A DNA stretch of 64,000 bases from Mytilus galloprovincialis (GCF_965363235.1 NC_134844.1:15234646-15298645); one strand, 5' to 3'. Shown: positions 46,401-61,400, counted from the stretch's first letter. Program-made: numbers and translations. The notes: generated from the sequence alone by a model not told the origin.

Positions 46401-49400
46401 GCTTAGTTTGAATTATGAGAAGTATCTCGGTATTTTTTTATCCAGCGTTCATGTATTTAGTTATGATGTTTCATTTGTAATTCTGATCGACTATTGTTTT
46501 GTGTGTTATCAATTTTAGTTGTAATTCTATTTATTATTTTCTATTCGTATGTAAAAGTAAAGATAACTAACCATCCAGTTCATTTGTATGGTTTTAGTTT
46601 AAAGCAACTATGTGCACTGGATTTATTTCTTTTACACAATTTGATTTAGAAGAAAGGCCGACATAAATAGATAGTGCAGTTAGCTGCACAATTACTACCA
46701 CAATTCATTATGTATATTCTTGTAATTGTTATAGAATACACCAAATAACACAATTACCAACCTGATTTCGATTTATATCCATTTTTTTCAAAGTTTACCT
46801 GTGACGTTTCTGTTTGTTGCGTTGATATTTTCATATAACACACAGTTCGTAATTCTGTTATGCTGTTTTTGTGGTCTGGCCTAAATTAATTTGAGGTATT
46901 CGTTGTTATTTTGTGGTTAACATGTCGAGATGTACTATTATATTATATTATTTATGTACTTACTTTCCTATCCTGAGCGATCTTGCATTTATTTGTACTG
47001 TATACCTGTCATGTAATTTTGTCTTTTTAGCGGTATTTAACAATGCCATAAAGCTTGAGGTTTGGCTAGCCACAAAACCAGTTCAACCACCTTTTCCTTT
47101 CTTAAAATGTTCTGTACCAAACCAGGAAAATGTCATTTGTTGTCTAATAGTTAGTTTCTATAAAATTGAGAATGGAAATGGGGAATGTGTCAAAGAGACA
47201 ACAACCCGACCATAGAAAAAACAACAGCAGAAGGTCAACAACAGGTCTTCAATGTAGCGAGAAATTCCCGCACCCGGAGGCGTCCTTCAGCTGGCCCCTA
47301 AACAAATATATACTAGTTCAGGGATAATGAACGCCATGCTAATTTCCAAATTGTACACAAGAAACTAAAATTGAAATAATACAAGACTAACAAAGGCCAG
47401 AGACTCCTTACTTGGGACAGGCGCAAAAATGCGGCGCGGTTAAACATGTTTATGAGATCTCAAAACTCCCCCTATACCTCTAGCCAATGTAGAAAAGTAA
47501 ACGCATAACAATACGTACATTTAAAATTCAGTTCAAGAGAAATCCGAGTCTGATGTCAGAAGATGTAACCAAGGAAAATAAACAAAATGACAATAATACA
47601 TAAATAACAACTAACAGACTACTAGCAGTTAACTGACATGCCAGCTCCAGACTTCAATTAAACTGATTGAAAGATTATGATTTCATCATATGAATATCAG
47701 GCACAATCCTTCCCGTTAGGGATTTAGTATCAATGTATTTTGCACTGACATTATTTTTTTTGTCGCACTTCAGTGTTTCTGTTGTTTCTTTGTATTCCTC
47801 TTATAGTTGATGTGTTTCCCTCGGTTTTAGTTTGTAACCTGGATTTGTTTTCTATCAATCGATTTTTGACTCTTGAACAGCGATTTACTATTGTTGCCTT
47901 TATTTGTAACTGCATCTCTTGTACTTTTTGTCTCGAGTTCAATGGAATAGATATTTTCAACATAATTAACAAACGTTTTTACTTATACAGTGAGAGGACA
48001 TCACCACAATAGAGGAATGAAAAGTTTAAAGATAATCTGCTTCTTTTCACGACCCCGCGGCTAACGTAACACATATATTGTCGATCAAGAAATCAAGCAT
48101 CTTGATAATGTAAATTTCAGATGGCCCGAGAACACAGTTATTTTGTAGTTTCGCATTTCTTTAGACAATGAATTCAAATTAAAAAAAAAAACGCACTTGC
48201 TCTAGCTCAAAATTTTTTTTACAGTGTAGTGTACTACTATTGGGACACATAATATCATCATTATAGAAACTTTAACCAGCTCTAACTCAAAATATTGACA
48301 ATTCTGTGTTGAGAGGGTCAAAAATTCAGTTTGACAGCTTGAGACGTACTAATTTTCGAACTTTTTTTATCTGGAAAACTGTGTCTTTGGATCAAATGAT
48401 TGTTTGTTCGAATTCAAGAGGCTTTTTTTTCATAACAAAATCAGTCAATCGTTCCGTCAAATAAAGCTAGATTAACTTAACCTGATAAATTGCATTTTTA
48501 AGAATAATAGACTCGTTTATGTAGAATATGTCTTCAAAATATCTGCACAGTGAAGGCTTTGTTCAACAACAGGCAACGTTAGTTTGAAACTCTGGAAAAT
48601 ATCTTCTCAACTTAGAAATGAATTGAAAACATCTAAAGCGATCTTGCATCTTTTAAGTGGTATTAGTTGGGTTTCAAATCGGTTTATAACAATGATTGCT
48701 ATTTACAATAGTAAGGATATCAATTTAAGCGAAACAGTACTCTTGGAATAGCTATCTCCAAAACGAAAACGAATTATATCAAGCAAAGACTGTTGGCTTA
48801 ATAATTTTCTTTGTATGTCTTGTAATGTATTTTATAAGTTTTATTACTGAAAACAAGAAATTAGAATAATTATTCATGTGTATCGACTCGACTTGACATA
48901 ATTTTGGATAGGGAATTTGATGTTGATGACTTGATTCAGTTGAGCAGTTCTGTAAAGCATTTATATACAGTCCTAGTTTGACCATGGAAGTATTATATTA
49001 ATGCTTCCATGGTTTTAATACTTCAATGGTTTTACGAAGGTTACTCTTTGTTTATTAAGGAATGACTGTAATATTTTTTCTGTCTATGAAGAAATAAGAT
49101 AAAAAAATTGTTGCACACTGAATAACGCGCGTAGCGGGTTATTTAACAGTGTGTACCACATTTTTTATGTTATTTCGAATAGACAGAAAAAATATAACAG
49201 TCATGTCTTATAATTTAATTCTAAATTCCATTTCAAACCGTAGAAAACCATGAAAAAACGTTGATGACGTCACGGTCACATGACTAAATTATGTCTATAG
49301 GCTCATAACAAAATAACGTCAGCCAATCAGAAGACGCGTTACATCCAAAATTAAATTATTCATGAATGGAACTTATATTTCATATCCTTAATAAGAAATT

Positions 49401-52400
49401 ATGATACGCTTTAATAAAAATATTTATCATACATTTAGTAGTAAATACAGTAGTTTGGAATATTTGATAAATAGCCTGCTGTTTAATCCACATTGCCCAA
49501 CTTTGATATGCACCCTTTATCATACCCTTTATCACACCCTTTATCACACGCCTTCCCTTTATCGCACCCTTTATCACACTCCTACTATTTTATTTTCATT
49601 TTTACATAAACTTTCTTCAAAATGGGTCCTAAATTAACGGTTATTCGGGCGTGAGGCAATTTATTGAATGACGTCATTGTTTGGAATATGACGTCACAAA
49701 CGTCGAGTTTTCATATTTCAGACACACGAAGTGCAACTATACAGAAGAACTCAATGAAATACCATACAAAAAAAAAATACAATAAAAAATGTATTTTCAA
49801 AACAACAGCACGCAAATTGTAAGGTACCCCAGGTGCTTCGGATGAGTAATTGAGCAGTTCTTTTAAAGCTTTTAAAACAATACAAAAGAAGAACTAAAGG
49901 TAACCCAGGTATCAGATCAGAAAGCAGTTCATAAATACTCTCCTGTTGAAATATATGATAAAGCGTATAAAACATGACAAAATCCGTATCACATGCCGTA
50001 TCACTCTCGACCAATATCATCCCTCGGGCCTATAGGCCCTCTGGCTGACATCGGTATCTCGGGATGAGATGATACGTATTTTGCCATGTATTATTCTCTA
50101 TGTAATTTTCGTATCAATGACGACAATAGTTTGCTGAAGGGATTAGTCTGTAATTATAAGAGGCTTATTACCTATCAAACAAGTCATTTCTGCAATAAAT
50201 GTCGTGATACAAAATTTGTTTATTTTATTTTTTCGTATACATATATTTTGTTTTAATGCAATAATTCTTGTTCCAAATCGGTTTCTTAATTTGTAACATT
50301 TACCAAATTAGATTTCTTGAAAATGAATTATCGAATTCTTCATTAAACATTTAAAGTTTTTTTGTCAGATGAATGTGTTAAATATTTTTTGTCTGTTTTT
50401 TCTTTTTTTTTTAACAATGGCGTTGTCAGTTTATTTTTGACTTGAGTTTAAATGTCCCTCTTATAGTTTCACCTCTATTTAACATTGTAAGGTACTATAT
50501 CATAGTACAAATATGTATTCTGCAACACTTTGATATGTACCTTTTAAGTTAGTTTCATTAAAAAAAATCACATATACTATTGAACAGCTGTATACTTCTG
50601 TTGCCTTTATTCATCCATTTGTAGTCAATTTTGAACATTTCTTTGCAGGTGGCATTGGCATATTGTTTTTCAGTGGACTCAACTGGTTTCGTTTGGTAAT
50701 GATATCGACTGCAGCGCCGGAAAGTATTGCTTATGCTAATTCACTAGAAGCAGCCGTACAATCTTTCTCTGTCATTGGTTTTAATCTTGTTCATCATTAC
50801 AGCCAGGTCAGCCCCAACATCAGTGGAACATCCCTAGATGAAATGTTTAATGCTATCAAATATGAAGGCAGAAGTAGGTACCAGTTTGTGTAAGTCAAGT
50901 CCCAAAATAAAAAAAAACAAAACACACAAATATAGCTTAAAATGTGGTCTACAAAAACCAAGTGTCACAAAACTATTTGTAATAATAAGGGTCATAATGG
51001 GGTTAAAATAAAAATTATAGAAGATATCGGACGGCAAAATTAGTCATGTATGATGCTTAGAAATAAAAAAAAAAAAATCGAACACCGAACGCACATCGCC
51101 GGTAATGTATTAATTTCAGTAGTACTGAAGGGATATTATTTAGACTTTACGTAGTATCATAAAACAAACAAACCAAACAAACAATAATTTATTAGAGTCT
51201 CACCTCTTTAAAACATTTGATATAAAACACAATATAATATTAACAATTTACAAAAGAGCCACTCTGAAAAGAGTTATGAGAGACTTTAAAAACACAAATC
51301 AAAATACATTCATATTACATCTAGACATATATCAATATATCTTGGCATAAAACACCATACTATTAAAAACAATTATACAAAAGAAAACAAACAACATTAT
51401 ATACACTTATTACGAGTATAAAATACACTTTCTCTTAAAAAGAACTTCATGGCAGATTTTGGCTGTAAAATAACAAACTCTATCGTCATGAAACATAAAT
51501 AAAAACTTTTCTTCATTACTTAAATTACTAAAACTACTTTTCTATATTACATACACTGTTAAAAAATATCGTTCGCAAATCTGCATATTCTGGACATTCT
51601 AATAAAACATGTTTTTCATCTTATCATTTTTTCTACAATTAAAACAAAACCTTTCATTTACATCTATACCTTCATATCTGCAAGTTTCAATTTTAATCTG
51701 AGCAACACCTGCTCTAAATTTAGCATATGCACTTCTATTTTTACCAGGCATAGTAATACTTAAATATTTTTCTGTACAATAATTTGATTTAAATAACCTG
51801 TAAGTACGTAATTTACTGCTTTCATTAGCTAGTTAATTTAAATGCCAATTATTTTGGTACATAATAAATAGTTTGTTTTCAATATCTTTAATAACAGACT
51901 TGCTCAAAATACATTCAATATTACAATACTGATTTAGATCAAGTTCTTTAAACTTTGTATTCACTTTAGAGTTCCAATTTTTTACTTTATTAAAACTGAT
52001 ATTATTACTCCAAAGAAAAATTTTCTTATTAAGTCTACAATTAGACATCTTATTAAATCGTGACCATGTCCTAAATATGGAAGCCCATTGTTTAACAATA
52101 CATGGTTTCCATCCCATATCTCCATAAAGTGCTAAGTTAGGGGTATATCTACCCACTCCCATAAAAAATCTCATAGCCTTATGTTTAACAGCGTTTATAC
52201 ATGAAAATTCTTTAGAACCCCAAATAGAGGCACCATAGTCAATCACTGACCATACAATTTAATTGAACAATTTTGTAAATACATCATATTGAAAACCACC
52301 ATGAGCTTTACATTTTGCTATTAGTAACCCTAATGCCCTACTGGCAGATTTGGCAACTGCTTTTGCCATATCCTCATAACTCAAATGTTCGGTTAATAAT

Positions 52401-55400
52401 AAACCTAAATATGTATAATTTGATACGTTATCAACACATTTTCCATTAAAAACAAAAGGAAAATTAGTACATGGCACAGAAGGTGTTCTAAAATGCATAA
52501 TTTTTGATTTTTCTAGATTAACCTTTATCATGTTTCTATCACACCAACATTCTAAAGTATTCAAAATGATTTGTAATTCACTTTCACTTTCTGTTAAGAA
52601 AACTACATCGTCTGCATACAACATTATACACACTTTTTCTTCACCTATGCTAATACCAACATTTAACTTTTTGACCTCATCAATTAAATCATTAATGAAA
52701 AAAATAAACAATAATGGTGAAATTATACACCCTTGTTTCAAACCAATATTAACAGGGAACCAGTCAGATAAAATGCCGTTCAACTTAATACAAGACTGAA
52801 CATTATTATACAAAGATTTTAATGCCTTTATCATTTTAGAACTAACACCAAGTAACTCTAATTTGTTAAATAATAATGCTCTATTTAAAGTATCGTATGC
52901 CTTTTTAAAGTCAATAAAAGCAGCATATGTAGACTGTTTACGTAGTTTTCTAGACTCTATTATACTAGTTATAGACAAAAGGTGATCAATGGTGTTACGA
53001 TCTTTTCGGAAACCATTCTGCTCATCATGGATAATATCTGATGCATCAAACTTTTCTCGCAACCGACAGTCAAGAACACCACAGTACAACTTGTAAGTAG
53101 CTTGAGCTACAGTTATTCCACGATATGAAAGAGGATCTCTGGGGTCAGACGACGAACATTTCGGTACTGGTACAAATACACCTTTGGCCCATAGAACAGG
53201 GACCTTTCCCGTATTGTAACACACATTGAACATACGAACTAAAAATGATAAAGCAGTTTGGTTTTTCAACACTTCTACTGGTAACTCATCAAGACCGGGC
53301 GCCTTCCCATTTTTAGCCTTTTTTATTACATTAAATATTTCCTCACTTGTAATTTCACAATCCAATAAATAATCACATTTATCTTGATCTTCAGAGGCGA
53401 CATTTTCAGTAGGCTGTATACAATTTTCTACATTTAACATAAAGAAAAATCATTTGTCCATTTATTCAAAACTGAAATTGGATCTGTTGATACCGAACCA
53501 TCTTCTAATTTTATTTCCATCGGTATGTTACGTTGACTTTCTGCACCAATACCTATCTTACCAATTTTACGCCAAAATTCTTTCGGATTATCACATGAAC
53601 TAGTCAAATCATCTCGCATTTTATACCAATAACGACGCTTTGCCTTCTGTAAATTTTTGTCAAATAATTTCCTATTTTGACAATATAAATGGCGCAACTG
53701 TTTTTTAGAATGACAACTTTTGGTTTTAAGATACAAAGTTTCCGATTTGCACACCTCGTTCCAAAGGTCTGTTAATTCTGTACTTCCACCAAGGTTTCTT
53801 GATTCTCCGATGCTTATTACTGGAACCGTTGCTAATATGAATGATCTTATTAGGGATTTTTTCCGACATTTCCGACTTGATACTATTAACAAAGCTTTCA
53901 TATGTTTTGTCAATATCACACTGGTTAGCTTCAGACTCTTCTAATATACCTAGTATACGATCTATATCCGATATAAATGATTCACTATTTAACCAGTCAT
54001 CGCGTATTTTCCCAAAGTCATATTTTGTTTTAAAGCTAGCAATGTTGGCTTTTGGTGCGGTGTTTTCATCAACAGGAAAGTTCATGTGCATTGACAACTA
54101 AGTAAAGAATAGTCTGGCATACACCGTGTCGGGTCTACAATACCGATAATATCCACATCTTCAATAAGCACAGAAACGCGCCTGACGTCAAACCTATCAA
54201 AAGATCTCAACATTTCGTATGGCACGATACAATAGTCAACAACACTTAATCCTCTTGTCGATACATAAGTATAGTCATTGTGACTATTATTCCTACCGTT
54301 CAACATACAACAGTTAATGTCCGCTAAAAATTCACAGAAAATGCTGCCGTATTTATTAGTTTTATAATCAACTACTTGTCTCTCTAGCAAGGTATCTATA
54401 CCTTCAACAAAGTCATTTAAATCACCACATCTTGAATTAAAATCTCCACATAAATAAAACTGATTACCCTTTGGAATCGTATATATTTGTGACATTAGCG
54501 ATTCTAAAAATTCATTTACATTCACGGCACGCATTGAATTTTCTGGTGGCAAATAAACTGGCTTTTAACTAGCTGTCAGTAACTGCGAGTACTCTCAAAT
54601 CGTATTTTCTTGTTAATTCGACCTGTTGATACTGTTTATAATGCTTTTTTGTTATTTTTTATTTATATGGATCTTGTCTGTACACCAGCTTTGATTATTT
54701 GTAATATCTTCAATTTTTCACTTATTCTTACAACATTTGTATAAACTTCAAGATTATAAAAAAACCGGTTTTTTTTTCTAAAGTGAACATTGATTGGTTA
54801 AATATTTCTCAGTCATGTCCTGTGTTTGAATTTGTTTGTTAGCTTTTTGGTCATGAATGTTTGTCTCTAATATTTAATTAACTGTGCATTTGTATTCAGA
54901 TATCGCAGATCAAATTTATTCGTTCATTGTTTAATCATACGTTTTTTGATTGAGTTAAGTCTGCCAATTGATATTTTATCGTATGTTTTTCTTTGTTGTG
55001 ATGTTATGCTATTGTTTCAGAAAAAGGGGGAAGGTTTGGATCCATTAAAACGTTTAATCCCGCTGCAAATGTTTGCACCTGTCCTAAGTCAGGAATCTGA
55101 TGTACAGTAGTTGTCGTTTGTTTATGTAATATATACATGTTTCTCGTTTCTCGTTTTCTTTATATAGATTAGACCGTTGGTTTTCCCGTTTGAATGGTTT
55201 TACACTAGTAATTTTGGGGCCCTTTATAGCTTGTTGTTCGGTGTGAGCCAAGGCTCCGTGTTGAAGGCCGTACTTTAACCTATAATGGTTTACTTTTTAA
55301 ATTGTTATTTGTATGGAGAGTTGTCTCATTGGCACTCACACCACATCTTCCTATATCTATACACATGCATAGAAAATATTGTCCAAATTTAACTTATCCT

Positions 55401-58400
55401 CGAACTTTAGCCAACATATACCGTCTATTGAGTCTTCCATAATTAAAACGTTAAAAAGCTCCATCAGATCATTTCGAACCAAAAATCCTACTCCTCCAGA
55501 GCCAGCCTTTGCGCGTATATGAATGCCTATTCGGTTATGACCAAACCACGTATATCCATCAACACTATTTGTATTGTTCTTAACCAGATTTGTTTCTGCA
55601 ATACCCAGAATATGCAGCTCTTCATTATTTAAACAAACACATAAAAGTTTAAATTTATCACTGTTTCTGTCACAATTCCATCCGTTCACATTCCAAAATC
55701 CGCATGTAACGTTTTGGAATTTTTTACCACGCCATCTTCCGCGTCCACCTCCTCTGATATTTCCACGATTGCTGTATCCTTGTCGTTGGCCGTTGTTTCC
55801 TTCATTTTGATGTACATTTCGTCCATTGACGGGTTCGTTCTGTTTGCCTTCACCGCTCTTACCACTTGCCACTGACGATTGGTTGTTATGATGTACCTTC
55901 ACAATTCGGCCACCGTTCATAGTAAAAGCCTGATTTTCTTGTTTAAACGCTCTTATCAGAGTGCGGAAGTTTGCTTCATTTCTTCTCTCAGAGTATGACA
56001 TATCATTCTCGATGTACACATCCTTGAATTTATGTACGTTCTTTAAATTACGTTTTGCTTTCATAAGCTCCCTTTTTTGGTCACTGTTGCTAACAGCTGC
56101 AACAATTACACCCGGCTTACTATTGTGACTTTTCTCTCTAGAGACACTTTCAATAAAAACACCCTTAAGATTTAAACCATCCCGCATTAATGAAATAACA
56201 GTTTTTTTCAAAATACTTGTATTTGACTCCTCTCTAGGGTCCTCTTGTAGATTACGGATTATCACATAACAGTTATTTTGTTTTTCTACATCTGAAAACA
56301 ATTTGACTTGAGTACTAACTTTTGCCTCCAGCCCTTTTATCTGATCTTTAAAGTTGTTAAATTGATCATTAAAATCTTGTCTCACCTGGTCGATTTCTAC
56401 TTTTACCTTTTCTTCAATGAGTTGTGTTAACTCTATTGACATATTTTTCTCTAATGAGTCTATGCGTTGAGTTAACGAAATACACATATTGTTCATACTA
56501 TCTGTTAGTCCTAGCATCATATCTTTTAGCTCTTTCATTTCACTTTTAGCTTTTGGTTTAGGTTTTGGTTTGCTTTTCTCATCTTTACTCACATGTGTTT
56601 GATTTCTAGAACGTTTATTATCAGATATATCAGAGTTTCCAGAGGCTGGGCGTTTTCTTATGTTACTGTTATTACAAGAGTAATTTATACTGGTACTCAC
56701 ATTGCTCGATTCTATCTCATCATAGTGAATTTCCGCTGTTACCACTGTTTCATTTGTACACTGAGTACTTTCTCCTAACTCATGAGAATTACTATCATAT
56801 GTTCTTATATCAAAAAAAAAAAAATATCATGAAACACTCAGGGTATAATCCAATGTTTTGTGGATTCATTTTATCGTATTGTTGTGTTTCTGTAAATTAG
56901 TTGATAACTGTAAAATACAATATTGTTTTATCCATTCTAATGAAACTGACAGAATACAACGTTAAAACATGTATTTAAAATATGTCATATGCCGTCTGCG
57001 CTTGCGCGTACGTCCCATAGCATCAATTGTCAATTGATGCCATGTAAGAAAGTGACGTTATCCAATCAAAATGAACGTTACAAACGTTGTTGCATTAGAA
57101 TTGTTGTTTGTTTGTCTGTCTTTTTTATTTTTGGCCAAAATATTTTATTGTACAGGAAATTTTTGATCACTTCTCGTATCTTTCCCAATTATTTTTGTAT
57201 TAGAATGACTAACCGACAATTGGGATGAACCTGTGCTAACTTATGCTAAATACAAACTGAGTAGGCTATTTGTGTGGTATTGTTTTATTCATCCATTCAT
57301 GGATCACTATGTGTAGGACATAACCTCTTGAAATTCAAACAATTAAATGAACTATCATTTCAAAAGACCTTTTAACACACCGCCTAGCTTGCAGTTCCGA
57401 CATAACTGTAAGATTCTTTAAATTCATTTCTTGAATGAATACTAGTTAATGTCTGTGTCATTTTGGTCTTTTGTGGATAGTTGTCTCATTGGCAATCATA
57501 CCACATTTTCTTTTTTTTAGTACTAGTATTTATGCTTTACACTTTCTTTTGCATAGAAAGAAAGTAAAATAAAACGAACTGATGGGCTAGGTCAACCTAA
57601 TAATTGTTTACTCCTTCGCCTGTCAGGACAGGAATTATCAGAACAGTATGCTTCAATTTATTTACAATTTACAGTTTGATGTATTGTAAGATGTATATTT
57701 ACGTATTGTTAAACATCCCTCAACCTTAAGTTGACCCTTAGCAGTCCTGGATACACTTTTGAATAGTTTGTCGCAGAATTTTCTTCTTTGCATTCACCTT
57801 GATTGCCATTATTTCAAATTCCTGAATATCATGCACCACCGACGTTAGATTCCTATTCATTACTTTTTAAGAACTGACACAAATTTTGGCGGAATTTCCT
57901 AATTTGTATCCATAGTTATCTAGTATGGAACATATAGCATCTAGATTATCTACGGTGCATGTTAATTTGCTGTTCATTTAATTACAGTCATTATTTTGGT
58001 GGTATCTGATTCGGAGCTGAGAAAGTATATGATCCACGCCGAAAGACTTGGAATGTCTAATGGAGATTATCAATTTTTCTATGTGAAAACTACTTTGCCA
58101 TCACCAGCTGATATGAAAAATCTACAAAGTACTGATTTTTGGAAGAAAGGGGATGCTGATGACGAGGCTGCAAGAAAGGGATTTGAAAATCTGTTGTATG
58201 TAGGTACATATTATAGAACAGTAAACTAATATCTTCATGGTTAAAACTATTTCCCGCAAAATTATGAAATCAGGTTTAGACATTGGTTCTTTCAGTCAAA
58301 TATATTTAAGTGTATTTTGATAGTTTCCTGACAAAGTTAAATTCCGTTTCAAGATCGATATGTCTAATTGGATAATTTGACAACAATTTTAAAGGGGCAC

Positions 58401-61400
58401 TAGCTGTCAAATTCATGGTCACTGATTTGACTCAAATTCTCATATTTGATTTATAACAATGTAAAACATTTATCCAAACTATCAAAAGTCTAAAATAAAC
58501 AGAGTACAGAGCATAGGGTAGATAATATATAGGTTCGTTTCGTGTGTATTTTAGTCCAGACGCCATCTAATTACCTATCGATTTGACCTCAGATGACCAT
58601 ATAAGCGATGTAAACATAAATAAAGATATGAATAGATTAAACCAACACGTGCAATTGGATTTTTATAGGTCTGTTTGATTTTATTTTATAGATTAAACAT
58701 AGATGTTTCACATTGTTTTTAATCGTATAAGAATGATTTTATGTGCATCGAAATAGTAATCAAATGATTCATTGTAGTTTCACTTTCATTGTTGACATTC
58801 TTTTTCTTTAAAAAACCAGTACACGTACAATGCATGCGTTGTCAATCTCTAGCTAGGGGTAAAATTGAAGTTCACATGAATACGGATTTAAAGAGGTCGA
58901 CCCATTCACTTGCAAGTGGATTACTAATTATCCATGTTTCTTAGCGTAATTTGACAAAATTGAACCTTTTTGGCTGCAAAAAGCGAATTGTTATTTCACT
59001 ATTTCACTTTCATTATTGATTGAACAGAAAAAAATCAAACTTTAGATTTTTTATATATCTCGTAGCTAGTGCCCCTTTAATTCATTGTTTGATCAACTAA
59101 AATCAAATATGAAACAATCAGCAACAAATAAAAAAGTATAAAAAATACAGGAACTTCGAAGACAGAATGAACAGAAGTTAGTATTATCTTTATATTTCAC
59201 GTTTTGTTTTAAAGATGCCATCCTCTCACTAAATTATTCAAAGCTGAAAACATCTTGCCCATTATAAAAAGGTACAGTTAAGTATTCCTCATATCTTGAC
59301 ATACGTCTACAAATAGACCATAAAGGTCGGTTAAAAACAAAATTTTCGACAAATATGCCAAATTTTGCGTCCCCATCGTTAACTTTCCATTTCAATGTAG
59401 TCACATTACAGCGTCGCCTGCATATATGGTAAAAATCACAAGGTGGATACAATATTCCAGAGCTTACAATAAATATTTCATTGATACAACATTGATGCTT
59501 TCAGGGAATATATTAAAACAATGGTTCCAAGTAAGAAATCTGATGTCATCCTTTCGAAAATAGTTTATGGAATAACGACGACAGTAATGTTTCAATTGAA
59601 GTTACTAAAAATGTGACTCAACCGAATTAGAAATATTATTAAGTACTTACACGAGCAATTCTAAGGTTGCTACATGTGAAACATGATTTGCTTACCTCTC
59701 CGGAGCATCCTCGATTTTTGATGGCTTTGTGTTTCTCCGTCTTTATTTTTCTATTTTGTAATGTGTGTACAGTCACTGTTTTTTTGTCATTTTATTGCAT
59801 TGGTGCTGTTAATTTGTCATCGACTAATGAGTTTGAATATTTTTAACTATCTCTCGCCTTTTTTTTGCAATTCATTTAGCCAAAATCAGATTTTGAGTGA
59901 ATTCAACTATAAATCCAGTTTGTCGTTACGTCTTTGTCACTTGAATCATTTGTGTGCTCTCTCAACTTTACCGTCATGCGTATTTGCAATTTTATATTTC
60001 CAAATTGTATTTCAGGGTATCAGCATATTTTAATTTTCATTAGCATTTGGTAGTTTATAGGGACTACGATGCAAAAGTAGGAATTTTAATTGCAGTCTGG
60101 AGCTGGCATGTCAGTTAACTGCTAGTAGTCTGCTGTTATTTATGTATTATTGTCATTTTGTTTTTTTTCTTTGGTTACATCTTCTGACATCAGACTCGGA
60201 CTTCTCTTGAACTGAATTTTAATGTGCGTATTGTTATGCGTTTACTTTTCTGCATTGGCTAGAGATATAGGGGGAGGGTTGAGATCTCACAAACATGTTT
60301 AACCCAGCCGCATTTTTGCGCCTGTTCCAAGTCAGGAGCCTCTGGCCTTTGTTAGTCTTGTATTATTTTAACTTTTAGTTTCTTTTGTACAATTTGGAGT
60401 TTAGTATGGCGTTCATTAGCACTGAACTAGTATATATTTGTTTAGGGGCCAGCTGAAGGACGCCTCCGGGTGCGGGAATTTCTCGTTGCATTGAAGACCT
60501 GTTGGTGACCTTCTGCTGTTGTCTGCTCTATGGTCGGGTTGTTGTCTCTTTGGCACATTCCCCATTTCCATTCTCAATTGTATTGCTTGTTAAGAAAAAT
60601 AGATATAACAGCAACATTGCATTGTAAAGAGCAACCTACAAAAATGATTTATTTATGTCATAAAGAAGTAAGATTATTTTCAAAGAACCTTGCTTTTGGT
60701 ACTTTTGAACAAATTGATTTTACTTGTTTATTTTGGCAAATATATTGTGACAAATAAGAATTCGCAATCGTCTACTGGATTTGAAACACAATTTGTTTGG
60801 TAAAAAATGAAATATTACAGCTTTATGGATTTAGCTGTCTCACTGTAAAAAAAGTAGATGTGGTATGGTTGCCAATGAGACAACTCTCGACAAGAGATCA
60901 AATGACATTTAAATAAAAAACTATAAGTCACAATACGACCTTTAACAAAAAGCAAAATCCATACCGCATAGTAATTCAAAACGGAATACATTTTGAAAGT
61001 ATCATTAGTCAATATATTAATCTTTGAAACGTGCCAAAATAGGAAGAGTTCAGTTCAAGATGGTTTGTTTGATACCACTAGTTGTCATAAATGAATGTTT
61101 TAGATCATATTGGGTGAAACAAAAACAGATCAGAATTGGCAAGTGAAGGCTATGTCTGCTGCACAGACGTTGTTCGGTAATGACAGCACTATGCCGAAAG
61201 CAATGCAGGTAAAAATATTGAAATGTATTTAACATAAACATAAATTGAAATCCACCAAGTTGTTGTAAAACTCAGTAAAAAACAGCATTGAAATTTAGCA
61301 TATTGAAGAATTTTAAAAGAACTATACTTATTTTGACAATATTTATCAATAGAATTATACCCGCCAATATGCCAATATTCATCTTCATGTGTGGACACAA

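Larger units (their letters stand above)
51163..56815 (-). mobile_element. Nearly full-length LINE, antisense in receptor intron 4
   Basis: Minus-strand order: coiled-coil / RRM-like ORF1-type region fused to an endonuclease start (55357-56745), rest of the endonuclease (54082-54552), linker (53434-54097), reverse transcriptase (52259-53440), C-terminal region (51833-52246), 3' UTR and a (TTTG)n-type tail (51163-51185). Few stops and frameshifts, so a fairly young copy. A 0.8-kb repeat splits the endonuclease. Confidence 0.9.

Noticed and set aside
49380-49577. ORF with repeated IKG
   Set aside because: Comes from a short CCCTTTATCACA tandem repeat.
49960-50080. Possible fourth hairpin around CCCTCGGGCCTATAGGCCCT
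   Set aside because: Only the centre is clearly self-complementary; the arms did not pair well enough by eye.
50874-50893. Extending receptor exon 4 to the TAA at ~50893
   Set aside because: Only the GTAGGT donor at 50874 gives the phase that joins to exon 5; the rest reads into intron.
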